DNA from: Bacteroides graminisolvens DSM 19988 = JCM 15093 | Lineage (GTDB): Bacteria; Bacteroidota; Bacteroidia; Bacteroidales; Bacteroidaceae | Assembly: GCF_000428125.1 (NCBI RefSeq) | Contig: NZ_KE386627.1 | Location: 1-64,000, forward strand | DNA length: 64,000 bases | Direction of reading: 5' to 3' | Shown here: positions 1-7,156 of the stretch, piece by piece | Layout of the letters: each line of letters starts with the position of its first letter | How positions within the stretch are numbered: the stretch's first letter is position 1 | The notes under the pieces: generated by a model | Told to the model about the DNA's origin: nothing | Databases searched by the model: none | The model's input: the letters and a program-made list of their open reading frames with translations, nothing else | Program-made: the position numbers and the translations under genes

Positions 1-5
1 AAATT

Positions 6-107
6 ATGTTAGAAGAATTGAACATTGTCGAATTGGAAGAAAGATTCGAACCCGTTGTAGCTGCTCAGGAAGCATCCATATCTATCGACACTGTTGTGCT
101 CCTGTAA
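6..107 (+). CDS. Small peptide gene A, putative RiPP or pheromone precursor
   Basis: This 33-codon ORF runs from ATG to TAA. The peptide starts MLEELNIVELEERFEPVVAA and ends SIDTVVLL. The first 20 residues are acidic and can form an amphipathic helix, as leader peptides read by RRE/PqqD-like domains often do; the C-terminal 12 residues are Ser/Asp-containing and then hydrophobic. It has no Cys, no Gly-Gly motif and no signal peptide. A second near-identical copy lies 139 bp downstream, followed by peptidase and modification-type genes. The window starts only 5 bases before this ATG, so further copies may lie upstream. The precursor role is inferred from tandem duplication, conserved N-terminus and neighbours; I know no named family for it. 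Confidence 0.6.
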   Translation: MLEELNIVELEERFEPVVAAQEASISIDTVVLL

Positions 108-144
108 TTATCAAATTATTTTCAAACTCTTAAAATTTAAAATT

Positions 145-246
145 ATGTTAGAAGAATTGAACATTATCGAATTGGAAGAAAGATTCGAACCCGTTGTTGC
201 TGCTCAGGAAGCATCCATATCCATAGACAAAGTCGTGATTCTGTAA
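145..246 (+). CDS. Small peptide gene B, putative RiPP or pheromone precursor
   Basis: This 33-codon ORF is a tandem paralogue of the gene at 6-107. Residues 1-28 are identical except Val8 to Ile, whereas the end changes from TVVLL to KVVIL. A constant leader with a variable last few residues is typical of duplicated precursor genes. The ORF is followed by a strong 11-bp hairpin and then by the M50 protease gene at 313. Lys29 is the only lysine in either peptide, so if acylation occurs on both products the acceptor would more likely be Ser24, Ser26 or a new N-terminus. It would be missed by gene callers with a length cut-off. The function is inference. Confidence 0.6.
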   Translation: MLEELNIIELEERFEPVVAAQEASISIDKVVIL

Positions 247-270
247 CTGATACAGTATTGTTAAACTTAT

Positions 271-298
271 AAGGTTAGGAGATAAGACTCCTAACCTT
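271..298 (+). terminator. Strong hairpin between peptide genes and maturation genes
   Basis: AAGGTTAGGAG (271-281) pairs perfectly with CTCCTAACCTT (288-298) around a 6-base loop, and the following sequence is TAAAATAAAA. There is no long T-run, so it is more likely a partial terminator, attenuator or mRNA-stabilising element than a full stop. Such hairpins commonly let precursor mRNA exceed that of downstream enzymes. The stem is seen directly; the role is inferred. Confidence 0.7.
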
Positions 299-312
299 TA
301 AAATAAAACATT

Positions 313-1500
313 ATGGAAAATATTTTGCAAAAATACGAATACCAAACATTAATTCAAGATAATAATGCTTATCTATTATGCTATAAGTCTAAGTATTATA
401 AAATCGGTAAGAGCATATATTATATATTGTCAAATTCAAAGAAATTTGGTACAATTGAAGAAGTGCTAAAAAATTTACCAGATAATAACATTACAAGTAA
501 ACAATTATCAGACATTATAAATAATAATATCCTTCCCATATTTAATAGTGAGAAAGAAAGAGCGGATATCCCTTTCATGAAGAACTATTGGTGGACTGGG
601 CAATTATTATCCTCTAAATATGCATCTTATTTTTCTCGATCTTTGAAGCCATTATTTGGAAAATTATTCATATACATATTTATTTTATTCTCGGTTTCAA
701 ATATAATATTGTATATATCTAATATTCGTTTAATTAATGCTATACCTGCAAACAACGAAATTTTGCAAATTGTAATCACCTATATCTTACTTTTTTTTAT
801 TTTGCTGATTCACGAGTTGGGACATATAGCTGCTTCATCAGTGGAAAAACTTAAGCCGCAAGGGATAGGATTTGGATTATACTTTTTTATGCCTATGATG
901 TACGTGAATTTGACAGATGCGTGGATATTATCAAAAAGCGCAAAAACAAAAATAAATTTAGGAGGAATAACTACTCAAATGTTGGTTAACTTAATTTTGT
1001 TTGCAATATTAAATATATTGGATAATACGTTCATACTTGGGGTTATAAATAAACTATTGATTGTTAATAATTCAATTATTCTCCTTAATCTTATTCCATT
1101 TTTCAAATTTGATGGATATTGGATATTATCAGATTTTGTTGAAATACCTAATTTGTTGAAAGAGTCTAATAATAAATTCCTAAAATTATTCGTAAAAAAG
1201 AGCCCTTTTCAACATAATAATGTATTAAAGAAATCCTTAAGACAGGAATATTTCTTATTCGTTTTTACTTTACTACGCCTTTTTTTTGTGTTTTTAGTAG
1301 TCCTTACAGTATTTATGTTTGTTATTCATTCGCTTTTTAAATCAGCAATCTTTATAACGAATATTGGATATATGGAATTTAATTATATTACAGTAATTGA
1401 AGTACTTAAAAAAATAGCAATTTTAGTACTTGTATTCATAATTATAAAGAAATATAGTATTGCTATTTTTTATTTTTTACGTAGACAGTTTTCAAAATGA
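313..1500 (+). CDS. M50-family membrane zinc metalloprotease with PqqD-like N-terminus
   Basis: The 395-residue protein carries HELGH at residues 167-171 inside a membrane segment and a second motif NLIPFFKFDG (N259 to D267). These are the two halves of the zinc site of site-2 proteases (M50). Several further hydrophobic segments span about 115-380. Residues 1-85 are soluble and resemble the PqqD-like winged-helix domain often fused to peptide zinc metalloproteases in bacteriocin and RiPP loci. It follows the two small peptide genes after a hairpin, and its TGA overlaps the ATG of the next gene. The likely job is intramembrane cleavage or release of the modified peptide. The protease class is well supported; the substrate is inferred. 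Confidence 0.8.
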   Translation: MENILQKYEYQTLIQDNNAYLLCYKSKYYKIGKSIYYILSNSKKFGTIEEVLKNLPDNNITSKQLSDIINNNILPIFNSEKERADIPFMKNYWWTGQLLSSKYASYFSRSLKPLFGKLFIYIFILFSVSNIILYISNIRLINAIPANNEILQIVITYILLFFILLIHELGHIAASSVEKLKPQGIGFGLYFFMPMMYVNLTDAWILSKSAKTKINLGGITTQMLVNLILFAILNILDNTFILGVINKLLIVNNSIILLNLIPFFKFDGYWILSDFVEIPNLLKESNNKFLKLFVKKSPFQHNNVLKKSLRQEYFLFVFTLLRLFFVFLVVLTVFMFVIHSLFKSAIFITNIGYMEFNYITVIEVLKKIAILVLVFIIIKKYSIAIFYFLRRQFSK

Positions 1501-2243
1501 ATATATATAGAAAAGGAGGAGATAAGTTGGAAGCGATAATATTTTTTAATCCGATGGGTACTAATAAGGACTTTTGGAGCTCATTAATTCCTGCGGAGCT
1601 ATATGATAAGTATGAAATTATATTATTTGATTATCCTGGCTTTAGTTCTGATTTCGTTAATCAAAATACATTGCATGACACATCAGAGATGGTTCGAAAT
1701 GAGTTATTAATTCATTTGGATAAACCGTTTGTTTTTTGTGGGTATAGTTATGGTGGAATGGTTGTACAGGAGTTGCTGAAAGAATCCTATGCCAACTTGC
1801 GTTCAGTAATCTTAATTTCATCACAAAATAAATTGACATTCTATGATAAAGAAATTAATAAAATTCTTTATCATGCGATTTCAATGGATGAATTACTGTT
1901 TTGTAGATTTCTTACAATATTATCTTATGACCCATTTTTTATAAATAAAAATAACTTATTCTATATAAAGCTATTTGCAAATCTTAAATTCTCCCCATGT
2001 TCTTCAGCTGCGATAGCACAACAATTAAAGCAGATGTCGATTATTGATAAAATAGACTTTCCAGTTTTAGACATCCCCGCGCTATATATTTATGGAGAGA
2101 ATGATCGAATGTTAAAGATTAATTCCGTGTCAGAGATTAGCAAATTATTACCCAAAATAGAAATTAAAAAACTTCCTGAGTCTTCTCATATACTTGACGG
2201 AAAACTTTTGTCTGAGAATATCCTGGGGTTCCTAAATAATTAG
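1497..2243 (+). CDS. Alpha/beta hydrolase
   Basis: The protein has the alpha/beta-hydrolase nucleophile elbow GYSYGG (Ser84 from the first ATG), an acidic residue in YGENDRML and a late His in SSHILDG, giving a complete Ser-Asp-His triad. At about 248 residues it is a minimal-size member, similar to type II thioesterases and MhpC-like esterases. The ATG at 1497 overlaps the preceding stop. A TTG at 1527, preceded by AAAGGAGGAG, is an alternative start that would remove ten residues; this Shine-Dalgarno-like run is unusually strong for Bacteroidales. In this locus the enzyme could hydrolyse an acyl-thioester or ester, matching the acyltransferase-like product of the next gene. The pathway is inference. 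Confidence 0.75.
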   Translation: MNIYRKGGDKLEAIIFFNPMGTNKDFWSSLIPAELYDKYEIILFDYPGFSSDFVNQNTLHDTSEMVRNELLIHLDKPFVFCGYSYGGMVVQELLKESYANLRSVILISSQNKLTFYDKEINKILYHAISMDELLFCRFLTILSYDPFFINKNNLFYIKLFANLKFSPCSSAAIAQQLKQMSIIDKIDFPVLDIPALYIYGENDRMLKINSVSEISKLLPKIEIKKLPESSHILDGKLLSENILGFLNN

Positions 2244-2246
2244 AAT

Positions 2247-3368
2247 ATGAATAAGAATGAAATAAGAACTCAGATTGTGGAGGTTGCAAGAAAATATGCC
2301 GTTGATAAATTAGCCTCTACGTTCGAAAAGAATGAACTTAAAAGTTATCACATATTATCTGCAAACCTTCTAAAATTCATGCCTGATATCAGTGCTAGTG
2401 ATCATAAAAATATCTACCAAAATTTATTGAAACTGAAAATACTTGAAAATATTCCTGAGTATTTTAAAACATTTGATTTAAATAATTTCTTTGCAAATCT
2501 TTCCCCTGATAAATTTAGTAAGGATTTGCCTACAATTTATATTTCTTATCATTTGGGTGCATTTCGAACTGCTATCCTACCTATGGTAAAAAATAATATA
2601 AATATTGTCATTGTCATAGATTCTTCTATTTACCCAATGGAAGATTTGGAAAAATCCTTAGGAGCTCATTTTAGTCTTGCTAAAGAAATATTTCCTACGT
2701 CGACAACAAATTTAAAAATATTAGCATCCAATAATAAGAATACGATTATAGAATTGATGGACAGGATAAATAAAAATTACTCAATTCTTACTTATATTGA
2801 TTGGAGTTCAGGATTTGAAAATAATAACACAAGCAGTAATGTTGTTGTAAACTTCTTTAATGAGAAAATTTCAGTAAGGCAGAGCCTTGCTTACTTATCT
2901 TTTTATTCTAAATGTCCAATAGTTCCACTCATCTCATATTATAGTGAAGACTATGAACCTAATTGGGTACTTTTTGATTCTATCAATCCTAGCAATTTTT
3001 TAAATGTCCAAGAATATACCCAATATACTATGCAGCAGTTATTTATGAACCTGGAAGGTATGATTTTGAAACACTACAGCCAATGGCAAGGCTGGTTTCA
3101 TATACACAAATTAGTCTTACCGCAAAAAACGGTTATTACTCATGTAGGCGATTTTACTCCCAATATACCATACAAGCTAAATGATTATTCTGGATTATTT
3201 ATTATTCAAGATTCTTATTTTGTTATTAATAAATTGACATATAAGATTGTAAAATTAACTAAAGAGTTGTATGATATTTTATTTTCAGGTAATCGTCTTA
3301 ATGAAAGTACTGTTGATCTCAAGGTGTTAAAACAGTTATATAATAATGGAATAATTGTAGGTTATTGA
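2247..3368 (+). CDS. LpxL/HtrB-like acyltransferase fused to a PqqD/RRE-like C-terminal domain
   Basis: The 373-residue protein resembles lipid A late acyltransferases (LPLAT superfamily) in its middle. YHLGAFR at H102 corresponds to the HX4(D/E) block but has Arg in place of the acid. Around D185, DWSSGF followed by an FFN segment and then CPIVPLIS matches the later LpxL blocks. There is no obvious N-terminal membrane anchor. Residues about 300-373 (IQDSYFVINKLTYKIVKLT and on) look like a PqqD-type peptide-recognition fold. The gene starts 3 bp after the hydrolase. I infer a peptide N- or O-acyltransferase that binds the leader of the small peptides; the missing acid makes activity uncertain. 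An inactive or differently catalysing member is the main alternative. Confidence 0.5.
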   Translation: MNKNEIRTQIVEVARKYAVDKLASTFEKNELKSYHILSANLLKFMPDISASDHKNIYQNLLKLKILENIPEYFKTFDLNNFFANLSPDKFSKDLPTIYISYHLGAFRTAILPMVKNNINIVIVIDSSIYPMEDLEKSLGAHFSLAKEIFPTSTTNLKILASNNKNTIIELMDRINKNYSILTYIDWSSGFENNNTSSNVVVNFFNEKISVRQSLAYLSFYSKCPIVPLISYYSEDYEPNWVLFDSINPSNFLNVQEYTQYTMQQLFMNLEGMILKHYSQWQGWFHIHKLVLPQKTVITHVGDFTPNIPYKLNDYSGLFIIQDSYFVINKLTYKIVKLTKELYDILFSGNRLNESTVDLKVLKQLYNNGIIVGY

Positions 3369-3385
3369 CTTAATATAGAATACAT

Positions 3386-4081
3386 ATGGAAGTTAAAAAA
3401 CAAATTTTGATAAAAATAGGTGTGATTACTTTCTATTTTTTGATTGCAATCGGGCTACGTTATGTTTTTGGGATTTATAGACCACCATTTTTAGGTTCGA
3501 TCACGGATAGCCTTTTATATGTAATTTTAACAGGAATCGGGCCTTTGATAGGAGCTTTATTCGTTATTATTTTATTTAAAAGGAAGATAGAATATTCTAG
3601 TTTTGGCCTTTCTATGAAGAGAACACTTTTGTCTGTATCCATTCCAATTTGTTTGTTTTTTCTATATGATTTATTTACAAAAAATGCTACGTTTTCTAAT
3701 ACCCTTATTCTAATAACCTGTTTACTTTATGCTTATTGTGAAGAGTTTGGTTGGAGAGGCTATCTACAAAGCGAATTAATAAACTTGCCTACTTTAAGGA
3801 GAGTATCAATAATAACAATTATGTGGTTTATATGGCACTTAAATTTTAGCGTATGCCAAAGTAATGCATTGTTCTTATTGATATTATTTTTGGGTTCTTG
3901 GGGAATAGGGCAAATAGCGATTAATACTAAATCTATAATTGTATGTGGCTGTTTTCATGCTATAATAAATATTCTCTCTGTCATTCAAATGGATATAATA
4001 AAAATATTTCTAATAATAATTAGTATTTTGTGCTGGTTTGGTATTTGGTATATAAAAAAAATTAATAAATATACGACTTAA
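3386..4081 (+). CDS. CPBP-family intramembrane metalloprotease
   Basis: The 231-residue, multi-helix membrane protein contains the CPBP (Abi/Rce1-like) motifs: EEFGWRG (E119, E120, R124), WFIWH (H151) and HAIIN (H191, N195). These residues form the predicted catalytic site in the membrane. Family members are frequent in bacteriocin loci, where they mature peptides or give self-immunity. It is the last gene of the rightward operon and overlaps the convergent LytTR gene tail-to-tail by 20 bp. Whether it acts in maturation or immunity cannot be told from sequence. Confidence 0.8.
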   Translation: MEVKKQILIKIGVITFYFLIAIGLRYVFGIYRPPFLGSITDSLLYVILTGIGPLIGALFVIILFKRKIEYSSFGLSMKRTLLSVSIPICLFFLYDLFTKNATFSNTLILITCLLYAYCEEFGWRGYLQSELINLPTLRRVSIITIMWFIWHLNFSVCQSNALFLLILFLGSWGIGQIAINTKSIIVCGCFHAIINILSVIQMDIIKIFLIIISILCWFGIWYIKKINKYTT

Positions 4082-4916
4082 ACTCATCAGCATATTTCCT
4101 CGATACAGGAAGTTCTTTCCTGTAGTGTTTAAGTTTTATTTGATAACCATTTGAGTTTCCCTTTGCGGACTCGATCTTATTAAGGTTTACAATATATGAT
4201 CTATGGCAACGAAACAAGTTTGGGTGACTCAAATCATCCTGAACTTGTGAAATTGTTGCTCTGATACTTTTATTCTTTAATTCTTCACCTTCTAGGTAGC
4301 AAACTGTAACATTATTCTTATCAGCTTCCGCAAAGATGAAATCATTGAGTTTTATTGTTAAATCTTTTTCTTTTGTTAAATGATTGATTATTGTTAAATC
4401 TAATTCATAATCTTCATCTTTTTTATCAACCAAAGAATTTAATTGTCCATTTAAAAAACGGTTATATTTTATAAGGACTAATATAATTGCAGGAATTGAA
4501 CCAATAAAAAAAGTAAAATATGACACATACAATAATATAATAATATTAAATGAGAAATTCATTAATATTATTGAAAAATATATATAGTTTAGAATCGTAA
4601 TGGATAGAACTAAGCCTATAATATACATAATTTCACTTAATATAGTCCATTTTTTTAGCGTTTTAGCAATTTTCTTCTTTATGGCATAATTGAATACGAA
4701 TAGACATATAAATGTTACAAACCCAAATCCCAAAGATGCTTCTATTTTATTCCCTTGATATAAATCAAAACTAAAAGGTTGGAAAATATATAAGATCATA
4801 GATATTCCAATACTTATTAAAAGTATTGAATCAATCTTATGCTTTACAAATGGGTACTTCCTTTGAAGGTATCTAATGTCTTTCATTTTAAGTAATTGTT
4901 CAAAATTAAGTTGCAT
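4062..4916 (-). CDS. Membrane-anchored LytTR-family transcriptional regulator
   Basis: The 284-residue protein has four hydrophobic segments in residues about 28-155 and a LytTR DNA-binding domain in about 185-284, including FRCHRSYIVN and the ELPVSRKY strand. There is no receiver domain, so it resembles one-component LytTR regulators with a membrane sensor part. LytTR proteins typically control peptide-pheromone and bacteriocin genes. Being convergent with the peptide-maturation operon, it is a good candidate to sense the mature peptide at the membrane and activate the locus. The domain assignment is strong; the ligand is inference. The first ATG is used; candidate promoter boxes lie at 5064-5071 and 5128-5135. 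Confidence 0.85.
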   Translation of the reverse strand: MQLNFEQLLKMKDIRYLQRKYPFVKHKIDSILLISIGISMILYIFQPFSFDLYQGNKIEASLGFGFVTFICLFVFNYAIKKKIAKTLKKWTILSEIMYIIGLVLSITILNYIYFSIILMNFSFNIIILLYVSYFTFFIGSIPAIILVLIKYNRFLNGQLNSLVDKKDEDYELDLTIINHLTKEKDLTIKLNDFIFAEADKNNVTVCYLEGEELKNKSIRATISQVQDDLSHPNLFRCHRSYIVNLNKIESAKGNSNGYQIKLKHYRKELPVSRKYADEFKSYIY

Positions 4917-5186
4917 TATGGTTATAATTGATTAATCGCTCTGCCGATAGCAGCCAATACTTTGTTTGTCCTATAGACCTGTGCCGTATCATTAATACAA
5001 CATGAGGCTTCGCATTTTCTTGTTTTTCTTGAAAATTACCCATTTTATTTTTACGAATTCATACAAATGTAAATTGTATAAAAGATATCACCTCAAACAA
5101 GTAGCGTAAACTAATTCCAATTCATTACAAAGGTAAACAAAATATTCGAATTTCTGAATACTGATTCAGTAAATTGATTAGATTGA
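4917..5186. other. Intergenic region upstream of the LytTR gene
   Basis: No convincing gene is present. On the minus strand a 45-codon frame (5043-4906, starting MGNFQEKQENAK) overlaps the LytTR start. A second frame, without its own ATG, ends at TAA 4922-4924 with VLAAIGRAINQL. Together they look like one small gene split by a frameshift, or chance. The rest is AT-rich promoter sequence. Confidence 0.4.
5064..5071 (-). promoter_or_regulatory. Candidate -7 box for the LytTR gene
   Basis: The minus strand reads TACATTTG, which matches the Bacteroides -7 consensus TAnnTTTG. Another match (TACCTTTG) lies at 5128-5135. Either could drive leftward transcription into the LytTR gene. Confidence 0.45.
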
Positions 5187-5223
5187 CCAAAGGATACCAC
5201 CTGTAGCGCTCAAATGGATACCG
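5187..5223. repeat. Likely terminal repeats of an IS21-type element
   Basis: CAAAGGATACCAC and CAAATGGATACCGC are near-copies about 22 bp apart, just upstream of an IstA remnant. IS21-family ends typically carry such multiple short direct repeats. No matching right end was found. Confidence 0.45.
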
Positions 5224-5314
5224 CTTTTTCGTTTATAATTTTCTCATTAATAAATCTCGTAATATTGCATTAAAAAACACTATATTACAATATTATGACA
5301 AATGTAAAATTACG

Positions 5315-5754
5315 ATGTTAAAACTAAAACGCATGCTTAAACTTCTTAACTGTGGGCATTCGCTGAACTTCCGTTGTTCAGAGCTCCATATGAGTAAGCG
5401 CACTGTCCACAACTACAAGCATCTGGTGTCTCAAACAGATCTTTCTTACGATGGGCTTCTACGCCTGAGTGACTTCGATATTGCCGCCATTCTTAACCCG
5501 CATCCTCTGTCCCCCAAGCGGACGGATGTAAAAGCACACAGAACCTTCAGTTAGCAGGGTATCTTTCAGAGCTCAACCGCCTGTATGTTAGGATCCAATC
5601 ATTTTGGGAAGACATTTCCCAATATCCGGATGGCTACCAATACACACAATTCAAGAAGCATCTGATTGATTACCGTAAACATCACCAGTATGTCTATCAC
5701 AACACTTATGCTCCGGGGCAAGAGTGGCAGATTGATTTTGCGGGTGTGTGCTGA
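5315..5754 (+). pseudogene. istA: IS21-family transposase IstA, truncated and frameshifted
   Basis: The frame at 5315-5554 encodes an N-terminal helix-turn-helix part (HMSKRTVHNYK) typical of IS21 IstA. Coding then resumes in another frame at 5557-5754 (GYLSELNRLY through EWQIDFAG), consistent with a frameshift near 5552. The protein stops where the first catalytic-core strand WQIDFAG begins, so the DDE core and the istB partner are missing. It marks the junction between the peptide locus and the methyltransferase-ATPase operon and records past mobility. The element cannot transpose on its own. Confidence 0.8.
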
Positions 5755-6093
5755 CAAGGTTTTTCTCGTTTTGAAATAACACTATCCATCTTTTTATTTT
5801 CAAAGATAATTGAATCTAAAACCTCGAGCTATAGTTTACACAATATATTGGATAGTGTCTTTACTTGCAATTTTCTTTAAATAATTTTTTATGTAATTTT
5901 CATTACAGAGTTGCCATGCTGATATTTAAAACTTTATATTTTTAGTTTTAAGCATACCCTATGAATTTTCCTACTAATTTGCAACTTGCTTTTGCGGTAG
6001 TTTGTTCATGGAGAATATAGAGGGCAAAGATAAACCTTATTCTCTGTATCTGCAAAACTAGGGATATATAAACTATCACAAGAAGTAAACGCT
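5755..6093. other. Intergenic sequence downstream of the IS21 remnant
   Basis: No gene is seen. A 10-bp inverted repeat, ACACTATCCA (5779-5788) and TGGATAGTGT (5849-5858), encloses about 60 bp of AT-rich sequence and could be a small element end or a structured 3' end of the leftward operon. The remainder is featureless. Confidence 0.35.
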
Positions 6094-7152
6094 TTACAAA
6101 TCGTCATTAACAAATACAAGATTCCCCTTTTCTCTCATTTTTGATAGCAAATTTAGATTTTGAAATTCTATCATATTTCCCTTGTCATCTTTGTCGTATG
6201 GCTTAAAAGAAATAGGTAACTCGTTATTATCATCAACTAAGGGATAATTGTCTATTTTTTCATTATTCCAAAAATCAGAAATGACGTAGGTAGAATAGAT
6301 AAAGTCCAAATCCTTTCCAATAATTATTAAGCCAATATTGTTATGTAAAAATGTCTTTTTAGCTAATTTGAAAAATACACAGTCTTTTCCGGCTACTAGT
6401 TTGAATGAATAAGTATATCCAAGGAAAGATTCTTTGTTTTTGTTAACAATGGTTTCGATAATTTTCTGTTTCCAAAACTGTTCTATTTCACTCTTCGTAT
6501 GTTGATTAGAAGCATTGAGGTTTATTTGTTTAGGGTATTTATTACAAAAAAGACAGCCTGTTTTTATCATCTCAGGAACATATATGTCGTGTTTAGAAAA
6601 TATACTTTTAATGTCAATTTCGTTGCAACTTTTATTAAATTCTTTATCTCTACTCATTAATAAAACCTGCTCTTCTTTTTGCCTTTCTTTAGGGAATACA
6701 CTTGAAAGTAGCACCAAGCTATCCTCCCTTGAGATAGTGGATTCTAAGCATAAATCTAATGTTGGAGCTAGTAATTCATTGTGTAGTACATTTTCTTCCC
6801 AAATAATTGTGAAATCCCTTACTATCTTTTCTTTTTCGATCAGGACTTTTTGCTGGATATTCTCTTTGTGGTCTGAATATTTTATACCATTAATTTTCCA
6901 ATTGTATTTTTTTCTTACAGATTCAATAGTCCCTGTATGTCTAACTACCTCTTTAGCAAAATGATTCCATTTTCTATTCTCTACCATCTCAAACATAACA
7001 TAGTGAGACGATTTAAGAGTAACAAAATCTGAAGAAATAAGAAAATTGATAGAATGATTTAAATTAGTGAAAGTTCCATCAAGAACATCAATTAAAATAT
7101 TTGTATCAAGAAAGATATTAATTCTAAATTTATCATCAACATATACTGACAT
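6094..7152 (-). CDS. PIN-like domain nuclease, last gene of the methyltransferase-ATPase operon
   Basis: The N-terminus INIFLDTNILIDVLDG places acidic residues D16 and D22 as in PIN-domain ribonucleases, followed by a Glu in the MFEMVEN helix and later acidic residues (EDSLVLL, SRDKEF) that could complete the metal site. At 352 residues it is much longer than toxin-type PIN proteins (about 130). The C-terminal 150 residues are an unassigned extension, and a CLFC pair lies near the middle. It starts 4 bp after the ATPase gene. I infer an effector nuclease of a defence-type operon; no antitoxin gene accompanies it. Confidence 0.65.
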   Translation of the reverse strand: MSVYVDDKFRINIFLDTNILIDVLDGTFTNLNHSINFLISSDFVTLKSSHYVMFEMVENRKWNHFAKEVVRHTGTIESVRKKYNWKINGIKYSDHKENIQQKVLIEKEKIVRDFTIIWEENVLHNELLAPTLDLCLESTISREDSLVLLSSVFPKERQKEEQVLLMSRDKEFNKSCNEIDIKSIFSKHDIYVPEMIKTGCLFCNKYPKQINLNASNQHTKSEIEQFWKQKIIETIVNKNKESFLGYTYSFKLVAGKDCVFFKLAKKTFLHNNIGLIIIGKDLDFIYSTYVISDFWNNEKIDNYPLVDDNNELPISFKPYDKDDKGNMIEFQNLNLLSKMREKGNLVFVNDDL

Positions 7153-7156
7153 AATA

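Larger units (their letters stand above)
1..246 (+). repeat. Tandem duplication of a 139-bp peptide-gene unit
   Basis: Bases 1-103 and 140-242 align almost identically, including the AAATT before each ATG. The differences cluster in the last five codons and a few synonymous sites. The unit length is 139 bp, and the left copy is cut by the window edge just upstream of its start. Confidence 0.85.

Noticed and set aside
6..246. Small peptides as double-glycine bacteriocin (bacteroidetocin-like) or lanthipeptide precursors
   Set aside because: No Gly-Gly site, no Cys, and no LanM/LanB or peptidase-containing ABC transporter gene in the window.
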